Assembly: GCF_000755245.1 (NCBI RefSeq)
Contig: NZ_BBMP01000007.1
Location: 1-64,000 of the forward strand
DNA: 64,000 nt
Origin: Halococcus sediminicola
GTDB lineage: Archaea > Halobacteriota > Halobacteria > Halobacteriales > Halococcaceae
Direction: 5' to 3'
The translations under genes and the position numbers were made by a program. Under the pieces are notes generated by a model. That model was not told the origin of the DNA, searched no databases, and was given only the letters and a program-made list of their open reading frames with translations. Each line of letters opens with the position of its first letter. The first letter of the stretch is position 1. Below, in pieces: positions 18,185 to 26,015 of the stretch.

Positions 18185-20122
18185 CTACTTGTCCGAAACT
18201 CTATCCCCGTCCGAATCCAGTTCGCCGACGACTTCGGGGTTGCGCAGCGCGCTGATATCGCCGTAGTCCTCATCGTTGGCAACCGATTCCAATAACCGAC
18301 GCATGATCTTCCCCGAGCGTGTCTTCGGAAGTTCAGGCGTGAAGATGACTCGCTCGGGACTGGCTACTGGCCCGATCGTCTTCTCAACGGCGGCGATCAC
18401 CGCCTCATGGAGTGCATCATCGCCAGCGTGCTGTGCCACCGGGCTGACGTAGGCATATATTGACGTCTCCCGTGTCGAGTGATCGACGCCGACGACCGCC
18501 GCCTCGGCGACATCCTCGACACTGACGACGACACTTTCGATTTCCGCGACCCCGATTCGCTGATTGGCAATGGTAATGGCATCGTCCGTCCGACCAAGGA
18601 CGCGGATATAGCCGTCACCGTCGACAATTGCCTCGTCGCCCGCCAGATAACACCATTCGTCGCCTGCAGCGGCGCTAGCCCCCCAATCAGTCGCTTCCGC
18701 AAGCTCCCGGGGCATCCCCGGCCATGGCGTCCGAACTGCGAGCACACCCGTCTCGCCGGCTGGCAGTTCATTGCCAGCTGGACCAACGACGGTGGCGTCG
18801 ATCCCCGGCAACGGCGGCCCGGCGGAGCCGGGTTTCATCCTGTCGACACCGGGCAGCGTCGAGACGAGGATGGCTCCCGTCTCGGTCTGCCACCACGTAT
18901 CAACGATTGGGCATGATTCGTCACCTACGTGTTCGTAGTACCACCCCCACGCGCGCGGATCGATGGGTTTTCCGACAGTGCCGAGTAGTCGGAGACTCGA
19001 GAGGTCATGGCGAGCAGGGTACTCCTGGCCCCACTTCATGAACGATCGAATCACAGTCGGTGCAGTGTAGAGCACATCGACAGCGTTGTGTTCGATGATC
19101 GAGAAAATCCGATCTTTCTGAAGATGATCGGCGGTTCCCTCATAGAGCATGGTTGTCGTGCCAAGCGCGAGCGGCCCGTAGACGATATAGGAGTGGCCAG
19201 TAATCCAGCCGATATCGGTCGAACACCAGTATGTGTCCGTAGGATCGATATCAAGCACGTTACGCGCGGTCCACGCAACGTGAGCAAGATAGCCACCGGT
19301 GGTGTGCGCGACGGATTTCGGCTCCCCAGTTGTCCCGGAGGTGTAGATCAAAAATAAAGTCTCCATTGAGTCGCGGGCGACCGGTTCGACCTCACACCCG
19401 GCGTTGGCAGCAAGCAGCTGATTGTAATCGTACTGGTTGGTTCCGAGTTGGGTGTCACCGAGTCGCTCGACGACAACAGTGGCCTCGAGGTCATGATCGA
19501 TGGTCAATCGAGCGTTGTCCGCACGGCGCTTCTGGTTGACCGCGTCACCGCGTCGGTAGTATCCGTCACAAGTTACAAGGAAGCTCGAATCGGCACGCTC
19601 CATTCGCGTCGCCAGTGCATCAGCGGAAAAGCCCGCAGAAACGACGTTATGCGGTGCACCGAGGCGTGCACAGGCAAGCATTCCCACAACCAGTTCGGGG
19701 ACCACCGGCAGATAGAGAGTGACGACGTCGTCCGCCTCGACACCGCGCTCGCGGAGGGCCGCCGCGAACTCGTTGACCTCGCGATGAAGGTCGAGGTAGG
19801 TATAGGTGCGCGTCTCGCCAAGCTGTCCCTCCCACCGGATCGCAAGGTGATTTTTCCGTTCATCGAGATGGCGGTCGAGACACTCGTGACTAGCGTTGAG
19901 CTTTCCACCATCAAACCATTTGAACGGTGGTGTCTCGTCGTCAAGAACTGCCTCATACGATTTGAACCAATCGAGAAGGTCGCCGGCGGCGTCCCACGCA
20001 TCGGGCCACTCGTTGCTGAAGCACTCACGAGGATCACTTGTGAGGGTAGCCTGTTTGCGGAACGCAGGTGGCGGGTCAATCGCGTCGTCGACGTCCATTG
20101 ATCCGATTGTCGGGCGACCCAT
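18185..20122 (-). CDS. acs: Second acetyl-CoA synthetase (AMP-forming)
   Basis: A 645-residue paralogue of the synthetase at 14214-16199. It has the P-loop YTSGTTGEPKSVAHTTGGYL, WWQTETGA and C-terminal LPKTRSGKIMRRLLE with the catalytic Lys. P-loop residue GV becomes SV and the pocket GGMM becomes GAIL, so substrate preference may differ (acetate versus propionate or another short acid). ATG 20122 is preferred over ATG 20098 because a GTTAATG element lies about 28 bases before it. It is the first of three same-strand genes with the Bat-like regulator and acs. Confidence 0.88.
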   Translation of the reverse strand: MGRPTIGSMDVDDAIDPPPAFRKQATLTSDPRECFSNEWPDAWDAAGDLLDWFKSYEAVLDDETPPFKWFDGGKLNASHECLDRHLDERKNHLAIRWEGQLGETRTYTYLDLHREVNEFAAALRERGVEADDVVTLYLPVVPELVVGMLACARLGAPHNVVSAGFSADALATRMERADSSFLVTCDGYYRRGDAVNQKRRADNARLTIDHDLEATVVVERLGDTQLGTNQYDYNQLLAANAGCEVEPVARDSMETLFLIYTSGTTGEPKSVAHTTGGYLAHVAWTARNVLDIDPTDTYWCSTDIGWITGHSYIVYGPLALGTTTMLYEGTADHLQKDRIFSIIEHNAVDVLYTAPTVIRSFMKWGQEYPARHDLSSLRLLGTVGKPIDPRAWGWYYEHVGDESCPIVDTWWQTETGAILVSTLPGVDRMKPGSAGPPLPGIDATVVGPAGNELPAGETGVLAVRTPWPGMPRELAEATDWGASAAAGDEWCYLAGDEAIVDGDGYIRVLGRTDDAITIANQRIGVAEIESVVVSVEDVAEAAVVGVDHSTRETSIYAYVSPVAQHAGDDALHEAVIAAVEKTIGPVASPERVIFTPELPKTRSGKIMRRLLESVANDEDYGDISALRNPEVVGELDSDGDRVSDK

Positions 20123-20138
20123 GACTAAAGTTATGGGT
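20117..20138 (-). promoter_or_regulatory. Palindrome over the start of the second acs gene
   Basis: ACCCAT (20117-20122) and ATGGGT (20133-20138) form a 6-base inverted repeat with a 10-base spacer, covering the expected transcription start and the ATG at 20122. A bound protein there would block initiation. No similarity to the palindrome at the other acs promoter was seen. Confidence 0.35.
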
Positions 20139-20202
20139 CTTCCCCATTAACGCGTCCGACACCGTACTGTTCCGGGTGAGTGGTTGATACTTAGCGCACT
20201 GT

Positions 20203-20586
20203 CTAGTTGAGAGCCTCCTCATCGCACGTGACCCCTGGCCATTCGCACAGTCGCTGCACAGCGGCCTGGTCGTTCAGTAGATCCTGCGTAGCGAGCAGTC
20301 TGACTTCAGCCACCTCACAAGAGCTCTCATCAAGCATTGCACGAGTCGCATCCCGCGAAATCGCGTGGTATTCGCCAGTCAATTCACTGCGATCGAGATA
20401 GTACTCGGATTCGTCCGGTGGTCCCTCAACAGTCATATCCATCGGCTCGATCTCACTAGACTGGAGCCCCATCAGCCCATCAACCAACATCTCTTTCAGA
20501 TTCTCCTCTCCGATGGCGTCTACCGTAGTCTGGAGCGCCTCAAGGTCCTCTCGTGTTTCATCGGGAGGCTCATCATTGTCTGTCAT
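20203..20586 (-). CDS. Hypothetical acidic protein
   Basis: A 127-residue, very acidic protein, probably cytosolic, without membrane segments. I do not recognise a family. The middle (YYLDRSELTGEYHAISRDAT) looks folded, and the N-terminal 40 residues are helical. It lies upstream of the acs/regulator/acs run on the same strand with an 80-base gap, but nothing ties it to acetate use. Confidence 0.6.
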   Translation of the reverse strand: MTDNDEPPDETREDLEALQTTVDAIGEENLKEMLVDGLMGLQSSEIEPMDMTVEGPPDESEYYLDRSELTGEYHAISRDATRAMLDESSCEVAEVRLLATQDLLNDQAAVQRLCEWPGVTCDEEALN

Positions 20587-20687
20587 CAGTTGAACAATCT
20601 TGGAGGTGTTATTCAGAGGTGATCCCGCTTTCGTCAGCGAACTTCACCACGGAGACAGGGCAATCTTTGGTTTCGATGGTACATACA

Positions 20688-20723
20688 CCAACGGAGTTAA
20701 TTCGTTGGGGTCCATACCAACGG
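20688..20723 (+). promoter_or_regulatory. Operator candidate in front of tumE
   Basis: CCAACG (20688-20693) and CGTTGG (20703-20708) form an inverted repeat around a TTAATT core that could be the TATA element, about 30 bases before the ATG at 20730. A third copy, CCAACGG, is at 20717-20723. The arrangement suits autorepression by the TumA-like antitoxin. Confidence 0.55.
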
Positions 20724-20729
20724 TAGGGG

Positions 20730-21104
20730 ATGACTGATGATGGGACACCAGAAGTGGCATACGAGAAGCGGAAGGTGGTACAGCCGGGAACGCTTGTCCG
20801 ATACAAGTTTATCTATCCGGCAAACGCTGAGCGATACCCACCCGGAGTGTGCTATGCGCTCCACTACGGTGTCACCGACCCGGCCCACCCGTCCTCCGAA
20901 GTTGAGTGGCCGGTCGGTCCCGAACAGGGTACGATGCTCCGCTACGACAACGACCACGGAGATGGAACGCATCATCGGCATGTCGACGGCGACCTCGATC
21001 CCGACTACGAGTTTCCCGGCTCGTTGGCGGCGATCTACGAGCGATTCTTCGAGGAAACAGGAATTGAGCCGTTCGGACCATCGCCAGAGGAGTACGACAT
21101 ATGA
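20730..21104 (+). CDS. tumE: TumE-family toxin (DUF6516)
   Basis: A 124-residue protein of the family now named TumE (earlier DUF6516), the toxin of TumE-TumA modules. The beta-rich N terminus (VVQPGTLVRYKFIYP) is followed by the family mark RYDNDHGDGTHHRHVDGD, a His-rich motif likely near the active site. The C terminus holds a helix with FFEETGIEPF. It overlaps the downstream HTH gene by ATGA, and a palindrome lies over its promoter. Toxicity is inferred from the family and has not been shown for this protein. Confidence 0.75.
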   Translation: MTDDGTPEVAYEKRKVVQPGTLVRYKFIYPANAERYPPGVCYALHYGVTDPAHPSSEVEWPVGPEQGTMLRYDNDHGDGTHHRHVDGDLDPDYEFPGSLAAIYERFFEETGIEPFGPSPEEYDI

Positions 21105-21556
21105 CTGAGAACGACACCGATGACGAACACATGACCGAGAGCGAGGAGCACGCTGGAACGTACCCAGATTCCGTCACTGAGGAGTGGGCACGAACACTGC
21201 GTGTGACCGTCGAGTCCGACGAGCGGAGTGATGAAACTGAAACCTCACATCCAACCATCTCGTTTCCCGATGTGGATACCGTGACTGGAGTGTTCACTGA
21301 TTCCACGCTCGCGCTCCTGCGCGCGCTCAATATGCATAAGCCAGCGAGTATTCGCGAGGCGGCACGGTTGGTGGATCGAGACAAGAAGAACGTCTATGAC
21401 CAGCTCCGAAGACTAGCTGCCTACGGCGTTGTCGAGTTCGTCGAAGATGGAAACGCGAAGCGGCCGGTAGTTCCCTATGACGAGATTATGTTTGACTTTG
21501 CGGTGTCGCTTAGTTCCTCCGACAGGGAGAGCGCCGACGACCCTGCTATAGCTTGA
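21101..21556 (+). CDS. tumA: TumA-like HTH antitoxin
   Basis: A 151-residue partner of TumE. The acidic N-terminal 50 residues are probably flexible. Residues 65-125 form a MarR-like winged helix-turn-helix (TLALLRALNMHKPASIREAA, then DRDKKNVYDQLRRLAAYGVV). The start overlaps the toxin stop by four bases. I expect it to neutralise TumE and repress the operon through the CCAACG/CGTTGG sites. Confidence 0.72.
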   Translation: MTENDTDDEHMTESEEHAGTYPDSVTEEWARTLRVTVESDERSDETETSHPTISFPDVDTVTGVFTDSTLALLRALNMHKPASIREAARLVDRDKKNVYDQLRRLAAYGVVEFVEDGNAKRPVVPYDEIMFDFAVSLSSSDRESADDPAIA

Positions 21557-21722
21557 TTTTGTTTTCTAGTTTCCTGATTCCATAGATGTGGGCTACGTAG
21601 GCGACTACTCGGTGACTCCAGTCACAATATTTTGTGCCTCAGAGTAAATCAGGCGGTTATCACGGCCAGAAGACACTTGCTTTGGATGCGTTGTAGTGGC
21701 GAGTTGTAAGAGATTACTAAAT

Positions 21723-22676
21723 ATGAGTGAATTAGTCGAGCATGTCACAGATGATGCATTGCCCGATCGCCCGATAGAAACTGTCGAACTGCAAAATACT
21801 CGTCCAGGGAACGAGGCCGCTCTGGTTACCTTTGTAGACGGTGATTCGGTCTACGTAAAGACGGCAACCGATACCACCGAACGACTTACGCGTGAGATCG
21901 CAGCGACACAGTATGCAGAAGCTCACTGTTCGGTCGGAACGCCCTCAATCGTAGCCGCTAATTCAACTGCCGATCTTCCGTATCTCGTGACGGAGCCAAT
22001 GCCCGGAACAGTTCTAAATGACCCGTGGATGGATGGGGCTGACCGGGAGCCGCTGGTCAGGCAAGTCGGACGTCAGATTGCCGAAGTCCATGACGCTGAA
22101 TTTGACCAGCCAGGAATCATCACAGGAGGAGATGCTTCGGGGCTGAATTTGACAGATACCACATGGACGGAAACGCTTTGTAATACTATCGAATGGCGTG
22201 CTCAGGACTGGTTTGCCGACCGATTCAGTGATCTTCCGGGCCGACTTATCGACACGATTCAAGCGGTGAACCCGACGCTTGATGGAATCACACCGACGCT
22301 CATCCATGGCGACCCGAGCCGTATTAATGTCTATCTCGATCCAGATGGACTTCTCGACTGGGAGCGAGCACTCGTGGGTGACCCAGCGTTCGGATTAGTC
22401 GAGGCAACGTTCCACCACCTCGGGCAACCGGATGTCTCAGAAGACGAGCGGTCGGCCCTTCGGTCTGTACTCTATGACGGCTATCGGGAGCGTGCAGGTG
22501 CTCTTCCAACCGGACTCGAAGAAAAACGTGCCCTGTACCGGGCGATGGCGAATCTACTCATCCCCCAAGCGTTCAACGACTGGGCATCATCAGCTGAGTC
22601 ACAGGATGAGCTCGCTGCTGAGGTTCGCGAAGATTTCGAGTCCCGGCTAGACCAGGCACGTAAAGTAGCATCATAG
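21723..22676 (+). CDS. Aminoglycoside phosphotransferase-family (APH/ChoK) kinase-like protein
   Basis: A 317-residue protein with the APH kinase fold, read from ATG 21723; a longer frame from 21696 adds nine residues. The catalytic loop LIHGDPSRINVY near residue 190 and the metal-binding LLDWERALVGDP match the HGDxxxxN and DWE motifs. The N lobe holds VKTATDTTERLTREIAATQY. These enzymes phosphorylate small hydroxylated molecules such as sugars, choline or homoserine; the true substrate here is unknown and drug resistance should not be assumed. It stands alone, downstream of tumEA. Confidence 0.8.
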   Translation: MSELVEHVTDDALPDRPIETVELQNTRPGNEAALVTFVDGDSVYVKTATDTTERLTREIAATQYAEAHCSVGTPSIVAANSTADLPYLVTEPMPGTVLNDPWMDGADREPLVRQVGRQIAEVHDAEFDQPGIITGGDASGLNLTDTTWTETLCNTIEWRAQDWFADRFSDLPGRLIDTIQAVNPTLDGITPTLIHGDPSRINVYLDPDGLLDWERALVGDPAFGLVEATFHHLGQPDVSEDERSALRSVLYDGYRERAGALPTGLEEKRALYRAMANLLIPQAFNDWASSAESQDELAAEVREDFESRLDQARKVAS

Positions 22677-23284
22677 ATCCACAAGCAGTTGGAGGACGAA
22701 CACATACTGCTCGACTTCCCTGGTAGAATACTTTAGTCATCTACCAGACTGGTAGAAACTGGGGTAGCTTTAAATCGTAGACAGGGGTGGCAAAAAGCAC
22801 CCCACCATGTCCGGGAAATCCCCCCCCCCTTCTTGCTCGCCAGCGACGACAGACCAGCAAGTACGCGACCGACCAACTCGGGATCGAACCCGCCTGATCG
22901 ATGTGTATTCCGACAAGCGGACCGGGACCAATACCGACCGCGATGGATACGGCGAGATGATTGGCCGTCTTCGTCGGCGACGGTAGGCGCGTCTGGATTC
23001 TCCGCGTGTTCTTTGGCTAGTTTTCGATACTTTTTCGCGCGTTGTCGTAACCGCTCCATATCGCAAGAAGGCGTCCAATTCCCCTGAACTCAGCGATAGA
23101 ATCGCCAGACGGAATCGGCGATCAACAGAGCATCAAAACACGACCTACGCGGTCGATCTGCGCGACCTCGTGGGCTATGAACTCAACGAGGAGCGACCGA
23201 CCGAGAGCTACAGGCCAGCCTCGACGGGTTCGCCTGAAGCCGGTACCCAACGTTTTTGCTGACGGGCCAACGAACCGGGGGCGC
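22677..23284. other. Intergenic stretch with palindromes, a C10 tract and possible gene remnants
   Basis: About 600 bases. The perfect palindrome CTACCAG-A-CTGGTAG is at 22741-22755, with another CTGGTAG copy about 35 bases before it. GGGGTG (22784-22789) and CACCCC (22798-22803) can pair, and a run of ten C lies at 22820-22829. On the plus strand ATG 22807 opens a 59-codon frame across the C10 tract to TAG 22984. The same frame is then open again to 23261 (segment LVGYELNEERPTE). On the minus strand, 22733-23059 encodes 108 residues starting MERLRQRAKKYRKLAKEHAE. I recognise none of these, and no more than one can be real. Confidence 0.4.
22733..23059 (-). CDS. Uncertain small hypothetical protein
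   Basis: A 108-residue frame with a protein-like N terminus (MERLRQRAKKYRKLAKEHAE, then NPDAPTVADEDG), helical and charged. The middle part is unusually rich in Arg, Ser and Trp and looks out of frame, so this may be a broken gene. It crosses the C10 tract at 22820-22829. No family was recognised. Confidence 0.25.
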   Translation of the reverse strand: MERLRQRAKKYRKLAKEHAENPDAPTVADEDGQSSRRIHRGRYWSRSACRNTHRSGGFDPELVGRVLAGLSSLASKKGGGISRTWWGAFCHPCLRFKATPVSTSLVDD

Positions 23285-23677
23285 ATGATAGACGACGAAC
23301 CAGAACCCACTGACAACGAGGCGACCGAGGAATCGGACGACAACGAGGAACAGTCCTTCCGCGAACAGCGCGACGAGGGGGGAGAGGGCGACGAGCAGAG
23401 CCGCGAGGAGCGCATGGAGGAGATGATGGGCGGTGGTGGTCTCGGTGGCATGGGGGGCGGTGACGGCAACCCGCTCGCCCAGATGATGGGCGGTGGCGGT
23501 CCCGGCGGCGGCATGGGCGGTCCGGGCGGGATGGGTGGCGGTCCGGGCGCAGGTCCCAGCGGTTCTGGCGAGGAGGCCGGCAACGAGGAAATGGTCCGCG
23601 AGGTCCGCCAGCTCCGCGATGAGGTCCACGACATCCGCCGAACGCTCGAACGCATCGCCGACGCGCTCGAAGACTGA
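23285..23677 (+). CDS. Glycine/methionine-rich acidic protein with C-terminal coiled coil
   Basis: A 130-residue protein read from ATG 23285 (MIDDEPEPTDNEATEESDDN). Residues 1-45 are acidic and disordered. About 46-92 form a low-complexity Gly-Met run built from repeats such as GGMGG and QMMGGGGPGG. The last 35 residues (EMVREVRQLRDEVHDIRRTL) form a strong heptad coiled coil. This suggests a self-assembling or scaffold-like protein. The GGM repeats resemble the flexible tails of group II chaperonins and Hsp60/70, but no ATPase domain is present. No known family was recognised. It stands at the first GC-rich stretch after the AT-rich region. Confidence 0.6.
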   Translation: MIDDEPEPTDNEATEESDDNEEQSFREQRDEGGEGDEQSREERMEEMMGGGGLGGMGGGDGNPLAQMMGGGGPGGGMGGPGGMGGGPGAGPSGSGEEAGNEEMVREVRQLRDEVHDIRRTLERIADALED

Positions 23678-23732
23678 GAGCGACCGCTTTTCGACGATGG
23701 ATGGTACGAGCACAGTGGAGTCGAACCGATAG

Positions 23733-24195
23733 ATGACCGACTGGTGAGCCGTCGGTGCCGGCAGCGGCGTGGCGCTCGCGGCGGCCGTCGTCGGACTCAC
23801 GGTACCCGTCCCGGAAGTGCTGTGGCCGCTGGCGGGCGGCGCGCTGCTCGCCGTCGGGTTCGGCTGTGGGCACGCTGCCGGCCGCCGGTCGGCCGGTGGC
23901 TGGCGCTCGCGGACGCACACCGGTGCGCTCGCGGGCTTTCTGGGGCGTCGTGCTGGCGAGCGTCCTCTGGGCAAGCATGAGCAACGTGCTCCCGCGCGCC
24001 GATTACAGCGTGTTCTGGCTGGTGAACCGCACCATCGCCGCCACCCCGATCGGCATCGAGCGGTTCCCGTGGCTGTACACCGGCAACACGCCGCTCTGGC
24101 CGCTGCTGGTGCTGTTCGTCTGTTTGTTCGCCATCGAGGGCTACGTCGCCGGTGGTCTCACGAGCAGAAACTCCGTCACGGCGCGCGCTCGGTAA
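23733..24195 (+). pseudogene. Disrupted multi-pass membrane protein
   Basis: Read from ATG 23733, the frame gives MTDW then TGA, then continues in frame with membrane helices (VALAAAVVGLTV, GALLAVGFGCGHAAG) to about base 23920. From there, sense passes to the next frame (AFWGVVLASVLWASMSNVL, then YTGNTPLWPLLVLFVCLFAI) up to the stop at 24195. Neither frame alone makes sense throughout. The whole would be a protein of about 150 residues with four helices, similar to haloarchaeal DUF5518-like membrane proteins. It needs both a stop readthrough and a frameshift, so it is decayed or the sequence has errors here. Confidence 0.55.
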
Positions 24196-24207
24196 TCGTC
24201 GAGCGGG

Positions 24208-24774
24208 CTACTCGGCGAACTCGTTGCCGAGTTCGATTCCCTCGTCGTCGAGACAGTCACCGACGAGTTTCGCGGGGTTGCCGACGACGGTGCAGTTCGG
24301 CGGCACGGATTCGAGCACGACCGAGCCGGCCCCGACGCTCGCGCCCTCGCCAATGGTGATCGGGCCCAAGAGGGTGGCGTTCGCCCCGACCGTCGCGCCG
24401 TCCTCAAGTGTCGGGTGGCGCTTCTCGTCTTCGAGCGTGTCGCCGCCCAGCGTCACGCCCTGATATAACATTACGTCGTCGCCGATGGCCGTGGTCTCGC
24501 CGACGACGACGCCCGCACCGTGGTCGATGAAACAGCGCCGGCCGATATCGGCCCCGGGATGGATTTCGACGCCGGTCAGGAATCGGGTGAGATGCGAGAG
24601 GGTTCTGGCGAACAGTTCGAGACCACGGTTCCAGCAGGCGTGGCTGAGCCGGTGTGCCCAGAGGGCGTGGACGCCCGGATAGGCGAGCACGACTTCGAGC
24701 GCGCTCTTGGCGGCCGGGTCCTTCGCCAGCGCCGTTTCGATGTCCTCTCTGAGGCGCTCGACTATCGATGGCAT
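24208..24774 (-). CDS. cysE: Serine O-acetyltransferase
   Basis: A 188-residue enzyme that acetylates serine with acetyl-CoA, the first step of cysteine synthesis. ATG 24774 (MPSIVERLREDIETALAKDP) is preferred over the longer frame to 24855. The N-terminal helices are followed by a left-handed beta-helix of hexapeptide repeats (VEIHPGADIGRRCFIDHGAG). The catalytic His is in FIDHGAG, and GGDTLEDEKRHPTLEDGATV is typical. It is the short form, lacking the long N-terminal extension of E. coli CysE. The downstream cysteine synthase is not nearby. Confidence 0.9.
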   Translation of the reverse strand: MPSIVERLREDIETALAKDPAAKSALEVVLAYPGVHALWAHRLSHACWNRGLELFARTLSHLTRFLTGVEIHPGADIGRRCFIDHGAGVVVGETTAIGDDVMLYQGVTLGGDTLEDEKRHPTLEDGATVGANATLLGPITIGEGASVGAGSVVLESVPPNCTVVGNPAKLVGDCLDDEGIELGNEFAE

Positions 24775-24861
24775 GGGTGAGACACTCAGGGTTCGGCGAC
24801 CATAAACGGCGCGTCCGAGGCCGATTCGACCGACGACGAACTGCGATTCGGTCACGGAACC

Positions 24862-25845
24862 TCACTCTTGGCGACCGCCGTCGGTCTCGATATCCCGCGG
24901 CGACTGCTCGAAGAGCCACTCGAACCACTGGAGCTTGAAATCGTGCTGTTCGCTCTCGTCGAGCGAACTGTTCTGGGTATGACCGTAGTTCAACAGCGCG
25001 ACGAGGATCACCCCGCCGACGGTGTTGCCGATGGTGATGGGCAGGGTCACGCCGAACAACGCGGTGAGGAGACCGACACTGCCCTGAAAGACGAGGTAGA
25101 ACACCTCACACGTCGCAATGATGCAGTGAAAGAGGCCGTTCGCCGGGACGAGCGCCATGATGAAGATCACGAGCAGGACGCGGGCGACGGACTCCCGGAC
25201 GGCGTGGGTGAGCCAGACCATGCCCGCGACGAGCCACCCCGCGATGATGCCCTTGAAAAAGAGCCCGAACCACGAGGTCTCGACCGCGTGCGCGCCGATG
25301 TCGGTCGCGGCGCGGGCCGCACTCGCCCCGAAAATCGGTGTCTCAGCCAGCAAGAACGCGCCGAACACCGCCCCGAGGAGGTTCGCCGCGAGCACGATAC
25401 CCCAGACGCGAAAGAGCAGCGGGACGCTGGCGATGCGGGTCAACACGAGCGTCACCGGGGTAAGCGTGTTCTCGGTGAACAGCTGGTAGCCGCCGATGAC
25501 GATGAAGACGAAGCCAATGGGATAGAGCAGGTAGCTCAACGCCTCGCCCGCCGCGCCGGGAATCGTGGCCACCACCGTCGCGCGCGTGAGAAACGACAGG
25601 GTAATCGACAAGCCCGCGGCGAGTCCACTCAAGAACAGCTGGCGGTCGCTACAGCTGAACTCGTAGGAGGCTGTTGCGACGACGCGCTCGAAAACCTCGT
25701 CGCCCGAAAAACGGTCACGAATCGCCTCGCCCGCCGCTGGCGCGCCGCTGCGCGAGCGGTCGAGGAACTCCCGGATGCGACGCCGACGGGCGCGCTCGTC
25801 CCGGTCTGTATCCGACCCCCCGATGGCCGGCGACTCGGAACTCAT
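24862..25845 (-). CDS. Formate/nitrite transporter (FNT) family protein
   Basis: A 327-residue membrane protein read from ATG 25845 (MSSESPAIGGSDTDRDERAR). An arginine-rich N-terminal region of about 75 residues is followed by six helices of the FNT channel fold. The FNT segment VVIGGYQLFTENTLTPVTLV-like (FIVIGGYQLFTENTLTPVTL here) is seen, along with the half-helix region ALVPANGLFHCIIATCEVFY. These channels pass formate, nitrite or hydrosulfide. The N-terminal extension is longer than in bacterial FocA and matches haloarchaeal members. The gene is divergent from the acyl-CoA dehydrogenase. Its substrate cannot be told. Confidence 0.85.
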   Translation of the reverse strand: MSSESPAIGGSDTDRDERARRRRIREFLDRSRSGAPAAGEAIRDRFSGDEVFERVVATASYEFSCSDRQLFLSGLAAGLSITLSFLTRATVVATIPGAAGEALSYLLYPIGFVFIVIGGYQLFTENTLTPVTLVLTRIASVPLLFRVWGIVLAANLLGAVFGAFLLAETPIFGASAARAATDIGAHAVETSWFGLFFKGIIAGWLVAGMVWLTHAVRESVARVLLVIFIMALVPANGLFHCIIATCEVFYLVFQGSVGLLTALFGVTLPITIGNTVGGVILVALLNYGHTQNSSLDESEQHDFKLQWFEWLFEQSPRDIETDGGRQE

Positions 25846-26015
25846 CAGGCCGATTTCCGGGAGCGCGTCGCGGCTCTCTGTCCGTGCATCTCTATCGACG
25901 GCTGTGCGGCTCGAAAGGTAAATCAATCGGTGACAACAGTCTCCCGGAGTGGGTCGTTCGCAGTCGGCCCGTCGCGGGGCGGAACAGTAAAGAAACGTCC
26001 ACCGGATGAACAACT

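Noticed and set aside
22885-22910. tRNA T-loop-like sequence (GGGTTCGATCCCG on the minus strand)
   Set aside because: The stem does not extend to five pairs with a seven-base loop, and no anticodon arm or acceptor stem is found within 80 bases. It is a chance palindrome.
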